NCBI RefSeq assembly: GCF_030757795.1
Contig: NZ_JAUQWH010000075.1
Span: 1-42,226 of the forward strand
DNA length: 42,226 nt
Direction of reading: 5' to 3'
Source: Actinoplanes oryzae
GTDB taxonomy: Bacteria > Actinomycetota > Actinomycetes > Mycobacteriales > Micromonosporaceae
This document shows, piece after piece, positions 32,407-41,600 of the stretch. Made by a program: the position numbers and the translations under genes. Positions within the stretch are counted from its first letter, which is position 1. Every line of letters begins with the position of its first letter. The notes beneath the pieces were generated by a model. It was given only the letters and a program-made list of their open reading frames with translations. It searched no databases and was not told where the DNA came from.

Positions 32407-35133
32407 TCAGCCCAATGGGGCTGCGTTGTTCCAGGTGGCGTCCGCGGCGAAGCTGCCCGCGGCGTCCCAGGTGTTGCCACCCCCGTTGGTGGCGATGTAG
32501 ACGGCCTCGCCGTAGTGCCGCCAGAAGTAGCCGGGGTAGTTGAACGACTCCAGCGACAGGGTGCCGCTGCCGCCGTTCAGGGCCGGCTGGGCGCAGAACG
32601 TGGCGTCCTGCTGGAACGTCGTCGTCCCGTCGTTGGTGGCCTTCTGCAGCCGGTAGTTCGCATGCCGCAGGTACTGGCCCGGGTAGTTGACCGACTCGAA
32701 CGAGAAGCAGCTGTCGTTCGCGAGCCCGGCGCGGACCGTGAACGTCGCGTCCTGCCGGTCGGTGGCCGCGCTCGCCGTGGTGATGACGTCCGTCCGGGCG
32801 AGCCCGTCGCGGTGCCGCAGGTAGCGGGTGTCGAATCCGGCCGTCGTCACCCGGAAGGAACGGTTCTGGCCCACGGTCAGGTCGGCGCCGCTCTTCCACA
32901 GCGCCGGGGAGACGGTCCAGGTGGCGTCGTCGTTGAACGAGCCGCCGGTGTTGGCATCCATCCACACTTCGCTGTTGCGGTGCCGCAGGTAGTAGCCGGC
33001 CATGTTGGACGCCTCCAGCGAGGTGCCACCGCCGGAGAGGCCGGGCCGGGCGCAGAACGTGGCGTCGGCGTTGAAGGTGCTGCCGCCGTCGTTGGCCTCG
33101 CTGTAGACCCGGTACGCGCGATGCCGCAGGTAGCGGCCCGGGTAGTTGCGGGACTCGAAGGAGTAGCAGGAACTGTTGCTGAGTCCGGGCCGCACCCAGA
33201 AGGTCGCGTCCTGCCGCGCCGTCGTTCCGCTGATGACATCGGTACGCGCCGCGCCGTCTTGGTGCCGCAGGTAGCGGTCCGTGTAGCCGGGCGTCGTCAC
33301 GCGCAGGCTGGCGAGCTTGTTGGTAGAGAGCGTGGTGCCGTTCGCCGCGCCCAGGATCTGCTGGTGCAGTGCGCGGACGCGGGCGAAGTCCATCTTCTGG
33401 ACCTGCCGGTCGTACGTGAAGAAGCCGTTGAGCTCCTCCTCCACGTCCGTCGGCTCGGTGTAGACGGAACCGGACAGCCCGTTGCCGTTGATCAGGTCGA
33501 TCAGCCGGCTCGTGATCTGGAGGTAGCGGTTGGTGAGGGCCGTGCTGTCGGGCAGCCACTCGTACGCGAACTTGCCGCTGGTCGGGAACTCATGCGAGGT
33601 GCGCAGGCCGAGGCCGCCGTACTCGCCGTTGACCGCGATGCGGGTGCTCGACGGGGCGCGGGAGATGCCCGGCCCGACGTAGAGGTGGTCGTCGATCACG
33701 TCGCCGTTGCCCGGGTCCGGGTCGGAGTCGCAGCAGTTGGAGCCCGAGTTGTGGTTGACGAGCCGCGTCGGGTCCCAGCTCTTGACCAGGTCGGCGATGC
33801 GGCCGGCGTCGTACTCGCCCCAGCCCTCGTTGAACGGCACCCACTGGACGATCGACGTGATGCCCTTGTGCTCGTCGATCAGCTCCTTGAGCTCCTTCTC
33901 GAACCGGGTGCGCCCGGCCGTCGACGGCTCCTTGCCGCTGGCCAGTGCCGGCATGTCCTGCCACACCATCAGCCCGAGGCGGTCGGCCCAGTAGAACCAG
34001 CGGTCGCTCTCGACCTTGATGTGCTTGCGGACCATGTTGAAGCCGAGCGCCTTCTGCTGCTCCAGGTCGAAGCGCAGGGCAGCGTCGGTGGGCGCGGTGG
34101 AGACGCCGTCGGGCCAGTAGCCCTGGTCGAGGGTGCCGAGCTGGTAGACGAACTTGCCGTTGAGCGTCGGGCGCAGGACCCCGCCGAGCACGGCCTTGCC
34201 GACCGTGCGCAGGCCGGTGTAGCCGCCGACCGTGTCACCGCTGCTCAGGGTGACGCGGAGGTCGTACAGGAAGGGGTCGTCGGGGGTCCACAGGTGCGGG
34301 TTGGTGACATTGATCCGGATCGCGGAGCCGACAGTGCCCGTCGCCGTGCCGACCACCGTGCCGTTGGTGAGCACCTGGGCGGTGACCGACTGCCCGGCGG
34401 CGTTCGCGGCCTGCACGGTCAGGTCCAGCCCGGTGGTGTTGGGCGTGGTGTCCAGGCGGGTGATGCGGGCGGCGTTGGTCGGCTCGAGCCAGACGGTCTG
34501 CCAGATGCCCGAGTACGGCGTGTACCAGATGCCGCCGCGGTTGATGCGCTGCTTGCCGACCGGGATGTCCTGCGAGTCGGTCGGGTCCCAGACGCCCACG
34601 ATGATCTCGTTGCTGCCGGCGCGGAGGGCGCTGGTGATGTCGTACGAGAACTTGTCGTAGCCGCCCTCGTGCGTGCCGAGCAGCGTGCCGTTGACCCACA
34701 CCTTCGACTGCCAGTCGACGGCGCCGAAGTTGAGCTGCACGTTCCGGCCCGACCAGCCGGCCGGGACGGTGAACGTGCGCCGGTAGTAGGAGTAGTCCTG
34801 GCGGCGCATGATCCCGGAGAGGGCGCTCTCGATCGGGTACGGAACCAGGATCTCCTCGCCCAGCGTCTGCCCGGTGGGCGGGGTGTTGATGTTGCTCGCG
34901 CCGGCGAACTGCCAGATGCCGTTGAGGCTCTGCCAGTCGGGGCGGGTGAGCTGGGGCCGGGGATATTCGGGGAGCGGGTTGGTCGTGGACACCTGACTGG
35001 TCCACGGGGTGGTGAGCGGCGGGGTCTTGGGGACGAACGCCGCGGCCGGCGCGGTGGTGGCGACGAGGGCGCCGGCCGTGGCGGTCAGGACTGCCGCTGC
35101 GAGCGCGAGCAGTCGTCGTCGGTGTCCGATCAC
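32407..35133 (-). CDS. Secreted GH2 glycoside hydrolase with two AbfB (CBM42) domains
   Basis: The 908-residue enzyme starts at GTG 35133 with an AAGGAGAGG ribosome-binding site. Its frame is open far upstream, through the binding-protein gene, but only this start gives a signal peptide (about 30 residues, ending APAAA). GH2 architecture follows: jelly-roll sugar-binding domain (about 60-220), Ig-like domain (220-320) and TIM barrel (320-600). The acid/base is Glu436 in PFNEGWGEYD; the probable nucleophile is Glu504 in VNGEYGGL. Two tandem AbfB modules of about 140 residues (608-747 and 755-904) each contain RYLRHxDG, NYPGRYLRH or NYPGQYLRH, and QDATF. CBM42 modules bind arabinofuranose side chains. 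The gene lies inside the importer operon, so hydrolysis product and transport substrate are probably matched. Confidence 0.9.
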   Translation of the reverse strand: MIGHRRRLLALAAAVLTATAGALVATTAPAAAFVPKTPPLTTPWTSQVSTTNPLPEYPRPQLTRPDWQSLNGIWQFAGASNINTPPTGQTLGEEILVPYPIESALSGIMRRQDYSYYRRTFTVPAGWSGRNVQLNFGAVDWQSKVWVNGTLLGTHEGGYDKFSYDITSALRAGSNEIIVGVWDPTDSQDIPVGKQRINRGGIWYTPYSGIWQTVWLEPTNAARITRLDTTPNTTGLDLTVQAANAAGQSVTAQVLTNGTVVGTATGTVGSAIRINVTNPHLWTPDDPFLYDLRVTLSSGDTVGGYTGLRTVGKAVLGGVLRPTLNGKFVYQLGTLDQGYWPDGVSTAPTDAALRFDLEQQKALGFNMVRKHIKVESDRWFYWADRLGLMVWQDMPALASGKEPSTAGRTRFEKELKELIDEHKGITSIVQWVPFNEGWGEYDAGRIADLVKSWDPTRLVNHNSGSNCCDSDPDPGNGDVIDDHLYVGPGISRAPSSTRIAVNGEYGGLGLRTSHEFPTSGKFAYEWLPDSTALTNRYLQITSRLIDLINGNGLSGSVYTEPTDVEEELNGFFTYDRQVQKMDFARVRALHQQILGAANGTTLSTNKLASLRVTTPGYTDRYLRHQDGAARTDVISGTTARQDATFWVRPGLSNSSCYSFESRNYPGRYLRHRAYRVYSEANDGGSTFNADATFCARPGLSGGGTSLEASNMAGYYLRHRNSEVWMDANTGGSFNDDATWTVSPALWKSGADLTVGQNRSFRVTTAGFDTRYLRHRDGLARTDVITTASAATDRQDATFTVRAGLANDSCFSFESVNYPGQYLRHANYRLQKATNDGTTTFQQDATFCAQPALNGGSGTLSLESFNYPGYFWRHYGEAVYIATNGGGNTWDAAGSFAADATWNNAAPLG

Positions 35134-35179
35134 GGTGCCTCTCCTTCGGGGGTCAGGAGGCGGTGGGGGATTGAACACA

Positions 35180-35208
35180 TAGTTACGTGACCGAACACCG
35201 ACAATCAA
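35180..35208 (-). promoter_or_regulatory. Putative internal promoter for GH2 and importer genes
   Basis: On the minus strand TTGATT (35208-35203), a 17-base spacer and TAACTA (35185-35180) form a good housekeeping promoter in an AT-rich 90-base gap. It would drive GH2, ATPase and both permeases separately from the binding protein. Confidence 0.5.
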
Positions 35209-35222
35209 TAGAGAAACGTCGA

Positions 35223-36314
35223 TTAATACGCAGCGCCGATGTCGGTCTTGGCGGTCGACTCGTCGTACTCGCGGTCGCTGATGATGATGTCCTCGGGGAT
35301 CGGCTCGCCGTTGAAGAACTTGGTGGCCGTCTCGAAGGCCAGCGGGCCGAAGCGCGGGTTGCTCTCGATCACGGAGTAGATCCAGCCGTCGACGATGCCC
35401 TGCACGGCGCCCTTCGTGCCGTCGATCGACACGATCTTGACGTCGCCCTTCTGCTTGCCGGCGCCCTTGAGGGCCACCTCGGCGCCGAGGGCCATCTCGT
35501 CGTTCTCCGCGTAGATGCCGTTGATGTCCGAGTTGGACTGCAGCAGCTGCTCGGTGACCTTCTGGCCCTCCTCGCGGGAGAACTGCCCGGTCTGCTCGAA
35601 CGTGATCTTGATGTCCGGCGCCACCTTGGCGATCTGGTCCTTGAAGCCCTTGGTCCGCAGCGTGGTGACGTTGTTGCCGGGCGAGCCGAGCAGGATCGCC
35701 ACCGAGCCCTTGTTGCCCAGCGCCGCGGCCATCTTGTCGGCGGCGCGCTTGCCCTGCTCCTCGAAGTCCGACCCGATGAAGGTCAGGTAGTCGGTGCAGG
35801 ACTCGGCGTTGATCTTCCGGTCGATGGTGATGATCGGGATCTTCTTGGCCGACGCCTTGGCGAAGACCGAGTCCCAGCCGTCGGAGTTGAGCGGGGCGAT
35901 GATCAGCAGCTGGACGCCCGAGTCGATCATCTGCTCGACGTCGCTGATCTGCTTGTTGAACTGCGAGTTCGCGTTCGTGGTCTGCAGGTTGGCGGCCGGG
36001 ATGCCCTGCTTCGCCGCCTCGTCCTTGATGGACTGCGTCTCGGCGATGCGGAACGGGTTGGCCTCCTTCTCCGACTGCGAGAAGCCGATCTTGGCGGTCT
36101 TGAGGTCGATCTTCTGCCCGCCGAACTGCTCGAGCGTGCAGCTCTTGGCGCCGGGTGCCGCCGACTGGACGACCTGCGCCCCGGCGGACGGGTCGGCGGC
36201 GGCGGTGCTGCTGCTGCCCGGCTCGTCCTCGCTCTTGGCGCAGGCACTGACAAGCAACATGGTGGCGCCGAGGGCGACAACGGCCGGCTTGAGGCGACCG
36301 GAAAGGACACTCAT
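35223..36314 (-). CDS. Sugar-binding lipoprotein of ABC importer (YtfQ-like, periplasmic-binding fold type 1)
   Basis: This 363-residue protein has a lipobox LLVSAC with lipidated Cys25 and a Ser/Ala-rich linker. The binding fold then has KIGFSQSEKEANPFRIAETQ, the QISDVEQMIDSGVQLLIIAP segment, TIDRKINAESCTDYLTFIGSDFEEQG, AENDEMALGAEVALKGAG and SIDGTKGAVQGIVDG. The opening FSQ...NPFR matches YtfQ-type furanose-binding proteins better than RbsB. It starts at ATG 36314 with a GAGGAGCG ribosome-binding site. A promoter (36371-36400) and a LacI-type site (36353-36369) lie upstream. It delivers sugar to the importer encoded downstream on the same strand. Confidence 0.92.
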   Translation of the reverse strand: MSVLSGRLKPAVVALGATMLLVSACAKSEDEPGSSSTAAADPSAGAQVVQSAAPGAKSCTLEQFGGQKIDLKTAKIGFSQSEKEANPFRIAETQSIKDEAAKQGIPAANLQTTNANSQFNKQISDVEQMIDSGVQLLIIAPLNSDGWDSVFAKASAKKIPIITIDRKINAESCTDYLTFIGSDFEEQGKRAADKMAAALGNKGSVAILLGSPGNNVTTLRTKGFKDQIAKVAPDIKITFEQTGQFSREEGQKVTEQLLQSNSDINGIYAENDEMALGAEVALKGAGKQKGDVKIVSIDGTKGAVQGIVDGWIYSVIESNPRFGPLAFETATKFFNGEPIPEDIIISDREYDESTAKTDIGAAY

Positions 36315-36352
36315 GGGCAGCGCTCCTCAAAGGATGATCTTGAGATCGATGC

Positions 36353-36369
36353 GAAACGATCCCGTAACA
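36353..36369. promoter_or_regulatory. LacI-type operator candidate upstream of the sugar-binding protein
   Basis: GAAACGATCCCGTAACA matches GAAACGATTCCGGGACA before the GH78 operon (8534-8550) at 14 of 17 positions. It lies just downstream of the predicted -10 element, at the expected transcript start. Confidence 0.5.
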
Positions 36370-36370
36370 C

Positions 36371-36400
36371 ATTCACGCACTCTCGAACTTTTTCTGTCAA
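36371..36400 (-). promoter_or_regulatory. Putative promoter of the sugar-binding protein gene
   Basis: On the minus strand a consensus TTGACA (36400-36395) is followed after 18 bases by GTGAAT (36376-36371). The LacI-type site overlaps the expected start point. Confidence 0.5.
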
Positions 36401-36428
36401 GGGTCCGCGCGCAAGGCACCACAAACGA

Positions 36429-36453
36429 ACGCCCCGCTGTTGCAGCGGGGCGT
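36429..36453 (-). terminator. Hairpin terminator of the right-hand cluster
   Basis: A perfect 11-bp stem (36429-36439 with 36443-36453) closes a 3-base loop. Read on the minus strand it is followed by TCGTTTGT, a weak U-rich tail. It lies 134 bases past the end of the 36587-37510 gene and before the importer promoter, so it insulates the two clusters. Confidence 0.65.
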
Positions 36454-36586
36454 CCGGGAGCCTTATATGCGCTGGTGGGAGCGTTGTCGAGAGGTGCGGA
36501 CCTTAATTCAGGTCGCGATTCCATCCTTGTTATCGCTCACAATGCGACAAAGGCTGGCGTCGATACGTGTGCGGTTCGGCGTCCGA

Positions 36587-37510
36587 TCAGGACGGGACCG
36601 GTGCGAAGGCCGCCGACTGGAACAGCAGGGCGAGGGCGCGGTGCTCCTCGGCCGGGTCGGGCGCGGGCAGCAGCACGCCGGCGGCCCGGGCGCGCGCCAG
36701 CAGCTCCGGTTCGGGCGCGAAGCCGTAGGTGACCAGGTAGTAGTGCACCGACTCGGGCCACACCCAGGGGCCGTCGGTGCGATAGCTCATCGGGACCACC
36801 TCGCCGCGCTCCGGCTCCACCTCGTCGCGGAGCCGGGCGGTGGTGGCCAGCACGGGCGCGCCCGCGTCCAGGTAGCGGGCGACGTGGGCCAGGTCGTCGC
36901 CGGTCAGCCGCTCGTGCTCGGGCAGGAAGCGGGCGCCCGCGTCGTCCACGACGTCGAAGACCCGGGCGACGCGGGGCGGCGGCGGGGTCTGCTCGACCCA
37001 GAGCAGGGCGCCGTTGTTGCGGGCCTGCCGGGCGTACGGGGGAAGGTCCTCGCCGGAGCGGTAGACCTCGACCTGCGGCCACTGCACCCCGGCGGCGGCC
37101 AGCTCGCGCATCATCGTGGCGGCCGTCCCCGCCTGCGGGCCGTTGGCCTCCAGCACGTAGACGCGGGAGGGCGGGATCGTCGCCGCGGCCCACTCCGGGG
37201 CGAGGCGCCAGGCCCGCCACAGCGCGACCGCGTCGGGCAGCTCGGCCACCGCGCGTACGGCCGCCTGGTCGGCATCGTCGCCCAGCTCGCGTCCCACCAG
37301 GTCGAGCAGCGGGGGCACGTGGCGGCCGAAGGTGCGCGCGTCCGGCATGGCCGGCACGAAGGAGAAGCCGATCTCCAGCAGCGAGCCGGGCTCCGGAACA
37401 CTCGCCGTGCCCGACTCGGCCAGCGTCAGGCGGGCCGTCGCCAGCGCCGCGTCCGGCAGCCGGCCACCGAGCTCGAGCAGGGTTCTGTGCAGGGCGGCCT
37501 GGTCGCTCAT
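36587..37510 (-). CDS. Uncharacterised protein, paralogue of the next gene
   Basis: The 307-residue protein has no signal peptide or membrane segment. I do not recognise a named domain. It is clearly related to the adjacent 37593-38600 product: both have a helical N-terminal third, RVYVLEAN / RVFVLEAA, a GALLW / AALLW strand, VARVFD, a (V)VPMSYRTDG / VVPLSYRTDG block, then W-W and YYLVTYGFAPEPELL / YYLREHGLAPDPELL. The last block is of a type I associate with accessory or immunity-like proteins beside actinobacterial polymorphic-toxin genes, but that link is recollection, not proof. Third and last gene of the leftward cluster headed by the giant repetitive protein; 82 bases separate it from its paralogue. 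Confidence 0.7.
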   Translation of the reverse strand: MSDQAALHRTLLELGGRLPDAALATARLTLAESGTASVPEPGSLLEIGFSFVPAMPDARTFGRHVPPLLDLVGRELGDDADQAAVRAVAELPDAVALWRAWRLAPEWAAATIPPSRVYVLEANGPQAGTAATMMRELAAAGVQWPQVEVYRSGEDLPPYARQARNNGALLWVEQTPPPPRVARVFDVVDDAGARFLPEHERLTGDDLAHVARYLDAGAPVLATTARLRDEVEPERGEVVPMSYRTDGPWVWPESVHYYLVTYGFAPEPELLARARAAGVLLPAPDPAEEHRALALLFQSAAFAPVPS

Positions 37511-37592
37511 AGCCGCATTCGACCACAGCGGCCCGGGCGCCGGGCGGGCCCGTGACCGGACTTGTCCGAGTGGCCGCGGCTTCCGCCCGTTC

Positions 37593-38600
37593 TTACCCCT
37601 CCAGCGGGAAGAGCGCGGCCAGGGCCCGGTGGAGAGCCGCCGCGTCCGGCTCGGGAGCGGGGGCGCCGCGGAGGTGAGCGAGCAGCTCCGGGTCCGGCGC
37701 CAGCCCGTGTTCCCGCAGGTAGTAGGCGGTTGTGTCGGTCCAGATCCAGGCGCCGTCCGTACGGTACGACAGCGGCACCACCGCCCCGCGCCCCGGCGCC
37801 ACGACGTCGTCCGCGCGATCCGTGGTGATCAGCAGCGGCCGCCCGCCGTCGAGCCGGGCGAGCACCTGATCCCGCTCCGCGCCGGCGAGCGTGGGGTGGC
37901 CGGGGGCGAAATAGGGGCCGGTGACCGGATCCGCGCCGTCGAAGACCCGGGCGACGACGACGGGGTCCGGGCGGTCCGCCGTCCAGAGCAGCGCGGCGCC
38001 CTCGCGGGCCTGTTCCTGGTAGACGGGCAGCTCGTCGCCGGGGGCGTACGTCTCGATCAGCGGGTGCGGAAGCCCGGCGGCCCGCAGCTCCTCCTGCAGG
38101 GTGCCGGTCAGCAGCGGGAGTCGTTCCGCCGGCACGGCCGCCTCCAGGACGAAGACGCGCGCCGGCTGCGGCCCGGAGCGCCACGTCCGCCACAGGGCGC
38201 GGGCGCCGGGCAGCCGTCCCGCCGCGGCGGTCGCGGTCCGATCGACGGCATCGGTCAGGCGGGTGACGGTCGCGGCCGGCGCCGCGGTGAGGTCGAGCAC
38301 CGGGGGCAGGTCCGGGCGCTCGGCGGCGACGGGCCGGAACCGCAGCGGAGGTACGGGCCACTCGCCGGGCCGGGTCTCGGACAGCGGCTCGACCGAGTCC
38401 GGCTCCGCCGCCCCCAGCAGCGCGAACTCCTCCTCGGACGGGGGCAGCCCGGCGGCGGCCATGATCGAGCCCAGCGCCAGGGCGGTCTCGGCCGTGCGGT
38501 CCCGGGCCAGCGCCTGCCGGGCCGCCACCAGGGTCTCGGCCGGGGCGTGCCCGGCGACCTTGAGCAGCAGGCGGTGGAACTCGGCGCCGTAGGCGACCAT
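37593..38600 (-). CDS. Uncharacterised protein, paralogue of the previous gene
   Basis: The protein has 335 residues from ATG 38600 with an AAGGGGAG ribosome-binding site; a longer frame upstream runs into the giant gene and lacks a good start. It is probably cytosolic, without signal or membrane segment. The N-terminal 60 residues are helical (FHRLLLKVAGHAPAETLVAA). The C-terminal half shares with its neighbour RVFVLEAA, AALLWTADRPDP, VARVFDGAD, VVPLSYRTDG and AYYLREHGLAPDPELLAHLR. It starts 20 bases after the end of the giant gene, so the two are almost certainly co-transcribed. Tandem diverged copies right behind a giant repetitive gene suggest partner or immunity roles. No function is assigned. 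Confidence 0.7.
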   Translation of the reverse strand: MVAYGAEFHRLLLKVAGHAPAETLVAARQALARDRTAETALALGSIMAAAGLPPSEEEFALLGAAEPDSVEPLSETRPGEWPVPPLRFRPVAAERPDLPPVLDLTAAPAATVTRLTDAVDRTATAAAGRLPGARALWRTWRSGPQPARVFVLEAAVPAERLPLLTGTLQEELRAAGLPHPLIETYAPGDELPVYQEQAREGAALLWTADRPDPVVVARVFDGADPVTGPYFAPGHPTLAGAERDQVLARLDGGRPLLITTDRADDVVAPGRGAVVPLSYRTDGAWIWTDTTAYYLREHGLAPDPELLAHLRGAPAPEPDAAALHRALAALFPLEG

Positions 38601-38620
38601 GACTCCCCTTCTCGAAGCGA

Positions 38621-41600
38621 TCACGACGCTGCCGCGGCGAGGTCCGGTTCGGCGCGGTCGCCGGGCAGCTCGGGCCCGTCGTACTCCACGGGGGCCCGGC
38701 CCTTGACGTGCCGGCGCCACGAGCCCGGGCGCGCGCCGGCCCCGTCGACGCCGATGCTCAGCAGCCGGCCCGCCGGGGTGAGCCAGGCGCTGCGGGTGGG
38801 CGCGACGACCGCGGTGATGCCGGGCTGCTCGGCGAGCCGGTCGGCGACATCACCGGCCGGGGCGACGAGCACGATGTCCTTGCCGTACGACCGGGGGTCG
38901 GCGTTGATCCGCGCGGCGAGCCGCTCCGGGTCGGCCGGCCCGCCGGCGAGGAAGACGACGTACTCGCCGGGGCGTGACGGGTGTCCGCGGGCGACGTCCA
39001 GCCCGGGCCCGTCGCCGAGCAGCGCCAGACCGGCGGGGATCTCGACGTAGGAGGGGACGGGCCGGGACAGGCCGAGCCGGGGGCGGCCCTGCGGATCGTA
39101 GGTGATCAGCGCGGTGGCCGGGCGGCTCATCGTGGCCAGGGCGCCGGTCGTCGTCGTGAGCAGCGCGGGCGCCGGGGAGATGGGGGCGAGCGTGAACCGG
39201 GTGGGGCCGGCCGCCGCCAGCGTGGCGTGCCGGGCCGCCTGCTTCTCGATGGCGGTGAGGGCGGCCTCGGCCCCGGCGATCCGCGCCCGTGCGGCCCGGT
39301 GCGCCTCGGCCGCGGCGGTCTCGAGCCCGGCCGCCGCGGTGATCAGGTCGGCGGTCCGGGTGCGCTGGGCGACGGCGAGCGCGGTGAAGTTGTGCTCGAC
39401 CTGGCGCAGCACGGCGGCCATCCGCTCGTGCATGTCGGCGCTGTCGTTGGTGGCACCGAAGACGTCTCGGAACGATGTGGCGATCAGGCGGTCCCGGTCG
39501 TCGCCGGGCGGCAGCGTGGCCGCGTCCCGGGCCGCCTGCACGGCGTCGCGGCTGGTGCCGTCGATGCCCTGGCCGAGCTGCCAGTAGCGGTCGAGCCGGG
39601 CGTGCAGGGCGGCGGCCACGGCACGCAGCTCGGCCGTGCCCTCGGCGGACTCCGAGGCGGCCACCGCCGTCTGCCACAGGGGCTTGATCCGCTCGCGCTC
39701 GGCCTCGGCGTCCCGGATCGCGTCCCGGACGGCCGTCTCGGTCTCCCGGATCCGCTCGCGGGCCTCGTCGGACATCTCGCGCAGGGCGATCCGCAGGCGG
39801 CGTTGTACCCGGTTCAGGTCGTCCTCGACCTCGGAGTCCAGGTCGTCCGCCGTGGCGTACAGGTCGCCGGCCCGCTCGCCGAGGGTGTCGTCGCCGGTCG
39901 CGAGGCTCCGCAGGTCCGCCAGCTCCGCGTGCCAGAAGTCGTGGATCTGCTGGATCGACCGGTCCAGGCCCTCGATCGTGCGGACCGCGGGCGCCGGGTC
40001 AGCCGGGGTGTCGAGCGGGGTGGCCGGGCCTAAGTAGACGGGACCCGGGCGCACGGTCAGCCGCGCGGGATCGCCGGGATCGGCCAGGAACTCGTGGAAC
40101 CGGTTCTCCGCCGGCAGGCTGCCGCCCGGCTGCCGGGGGTCCGCGACGATGACGGACCCCGCGTCGGAGTACCAGCCGATGCCGCCGGGCGCGAAGATCC
40201 GGGTGCCGGGCAGCTCCCGGGCGAGGCGGGCGGCGAAGCCGTTCTCCCGGTCCTCGCCGGTGCGGCAGGCGACGAGCAGGATCGGCCGGCCGCGCCACTC
40301 CGGGTCGGCCCGGATGTGGGCGGCCACCTCGGCGGGGGTCAGCGGGAGGCCGGCGGAGGACATGCCGTCCCGGTTGCCGTGGCCGATGACGTGATAGCGG
40401 TCCGGCGTCCGGTCGGGGGTGTCACCCAGCGGCCGCGGGTGGAGGTTTCGGCCCGGGAAGACGAGTCCGCCGCCCGGAAGGTGCAGCGGCGGCGGTGCCG
40501 TGACGGGCGGCTCGGGTGCCGGGTGCGCGACCATGCCGGGCGGCCCCGGCTCGTACGTGGTCGTGCCGTCCGCGTCCACGCCGGACGTGACCTCGATCAA
40601 CTGCCGCGCCCGGGTGCCGACCGGCCGGATCACCTCGGTGCCGCCGTCGGTGCGGTGCACGCGCAGGGCTGTGCCGGTGGCGTCGGCGATGCGCCGGAGC
40701 GCGGCTGTTCCCGGCCCGGTGCCGGTGATGCCGCGTACCTGGGTCGCCACGGCGTCGTACCCGGAAGAGCCGGCCAGGACCGGGGGCGCGGGCGTCGCGG
40801 GCGGGAGGGAGAACCGGGTCGGGCCCGCGGGCATCAGCGTGGCGGCGAGGCGGCCGGTCACGTCGTTGATCAGGGCCTCGAGCGTCGTCAGCCGGGCGTC
40901 GGCCTCGGCGAGCCGGTCCCGGGCGGTCGCGAGCGCGGCGACCGCGGCGGGTTCCGCCCGTCTCGCGGTGTCGAGCAGCTCCTGCGCCTCGGCCTGCTGC
41001 AGGTGGACGGACTGCACGAGGTCGCCCGGGTACCGGTGGAGCTCCGCGGCCATCCGGTTGTCGACGAGGTAGGCCTGGCTCGCCGTCTCGATGGCCTGCC
41101 GCAACGACGTCGACAGCAGATGGTCTCGGCTGTCTCCGGGCCGTATCGCGGCGGTCAGGGGGACGTGGGCGGCAATCTGCCGGGACAACGGGAGGGTTGC
41201 GCGCAGCGCCTGCCACGGGAGCTCCAGGGCGGTGTGCAGGTCGGCGGCCTGCGTACGCATGTCGCGCGTGATGTCGGCGGAGTCGTACGCCTCGCCGGCG
41301 GCCTGCCACAGCTCAAGCATCGCCTCCCGGGTGGCCCGGGCGGCGTCGATGGACTCCTGGGCGGCGGCTTGCTGCTCGCGCAGCCGGGCGCGTACGTCCG
41401 CGGTGAGGGTCTTGTCCTCCGGCGGGAAGGCGAGGAGCTCGTCGACGGCGTCGCGCGCGTCGGACTGCCGGTGCCACATCGGGTCGAGGCCGGCGTCGAC
41501 CTCGTCCTGCAGCCGGTTCGCGGTCCGCTTCAACTCGGTGGCCGCGTCGCGGTGACCGTCGTCCTCGGCGGCGATGCGCTGCAGGTCGCTCATCGTCCTG

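Noticed and set aside
35134..36372. Upstream extension of the GH2 frame to 36372
   Set aside because: It runs through the sugar-binding protein gene in another frame; the signal peptide and ribosome-binding site at 35133 define the real start.
36454..36586. Possible tRNA or attachment site in the gap before the 36587-37510 gene
   Set aside because: No cloverleaf, T-loop motif or CCA end can be formed, and no integrase is near.
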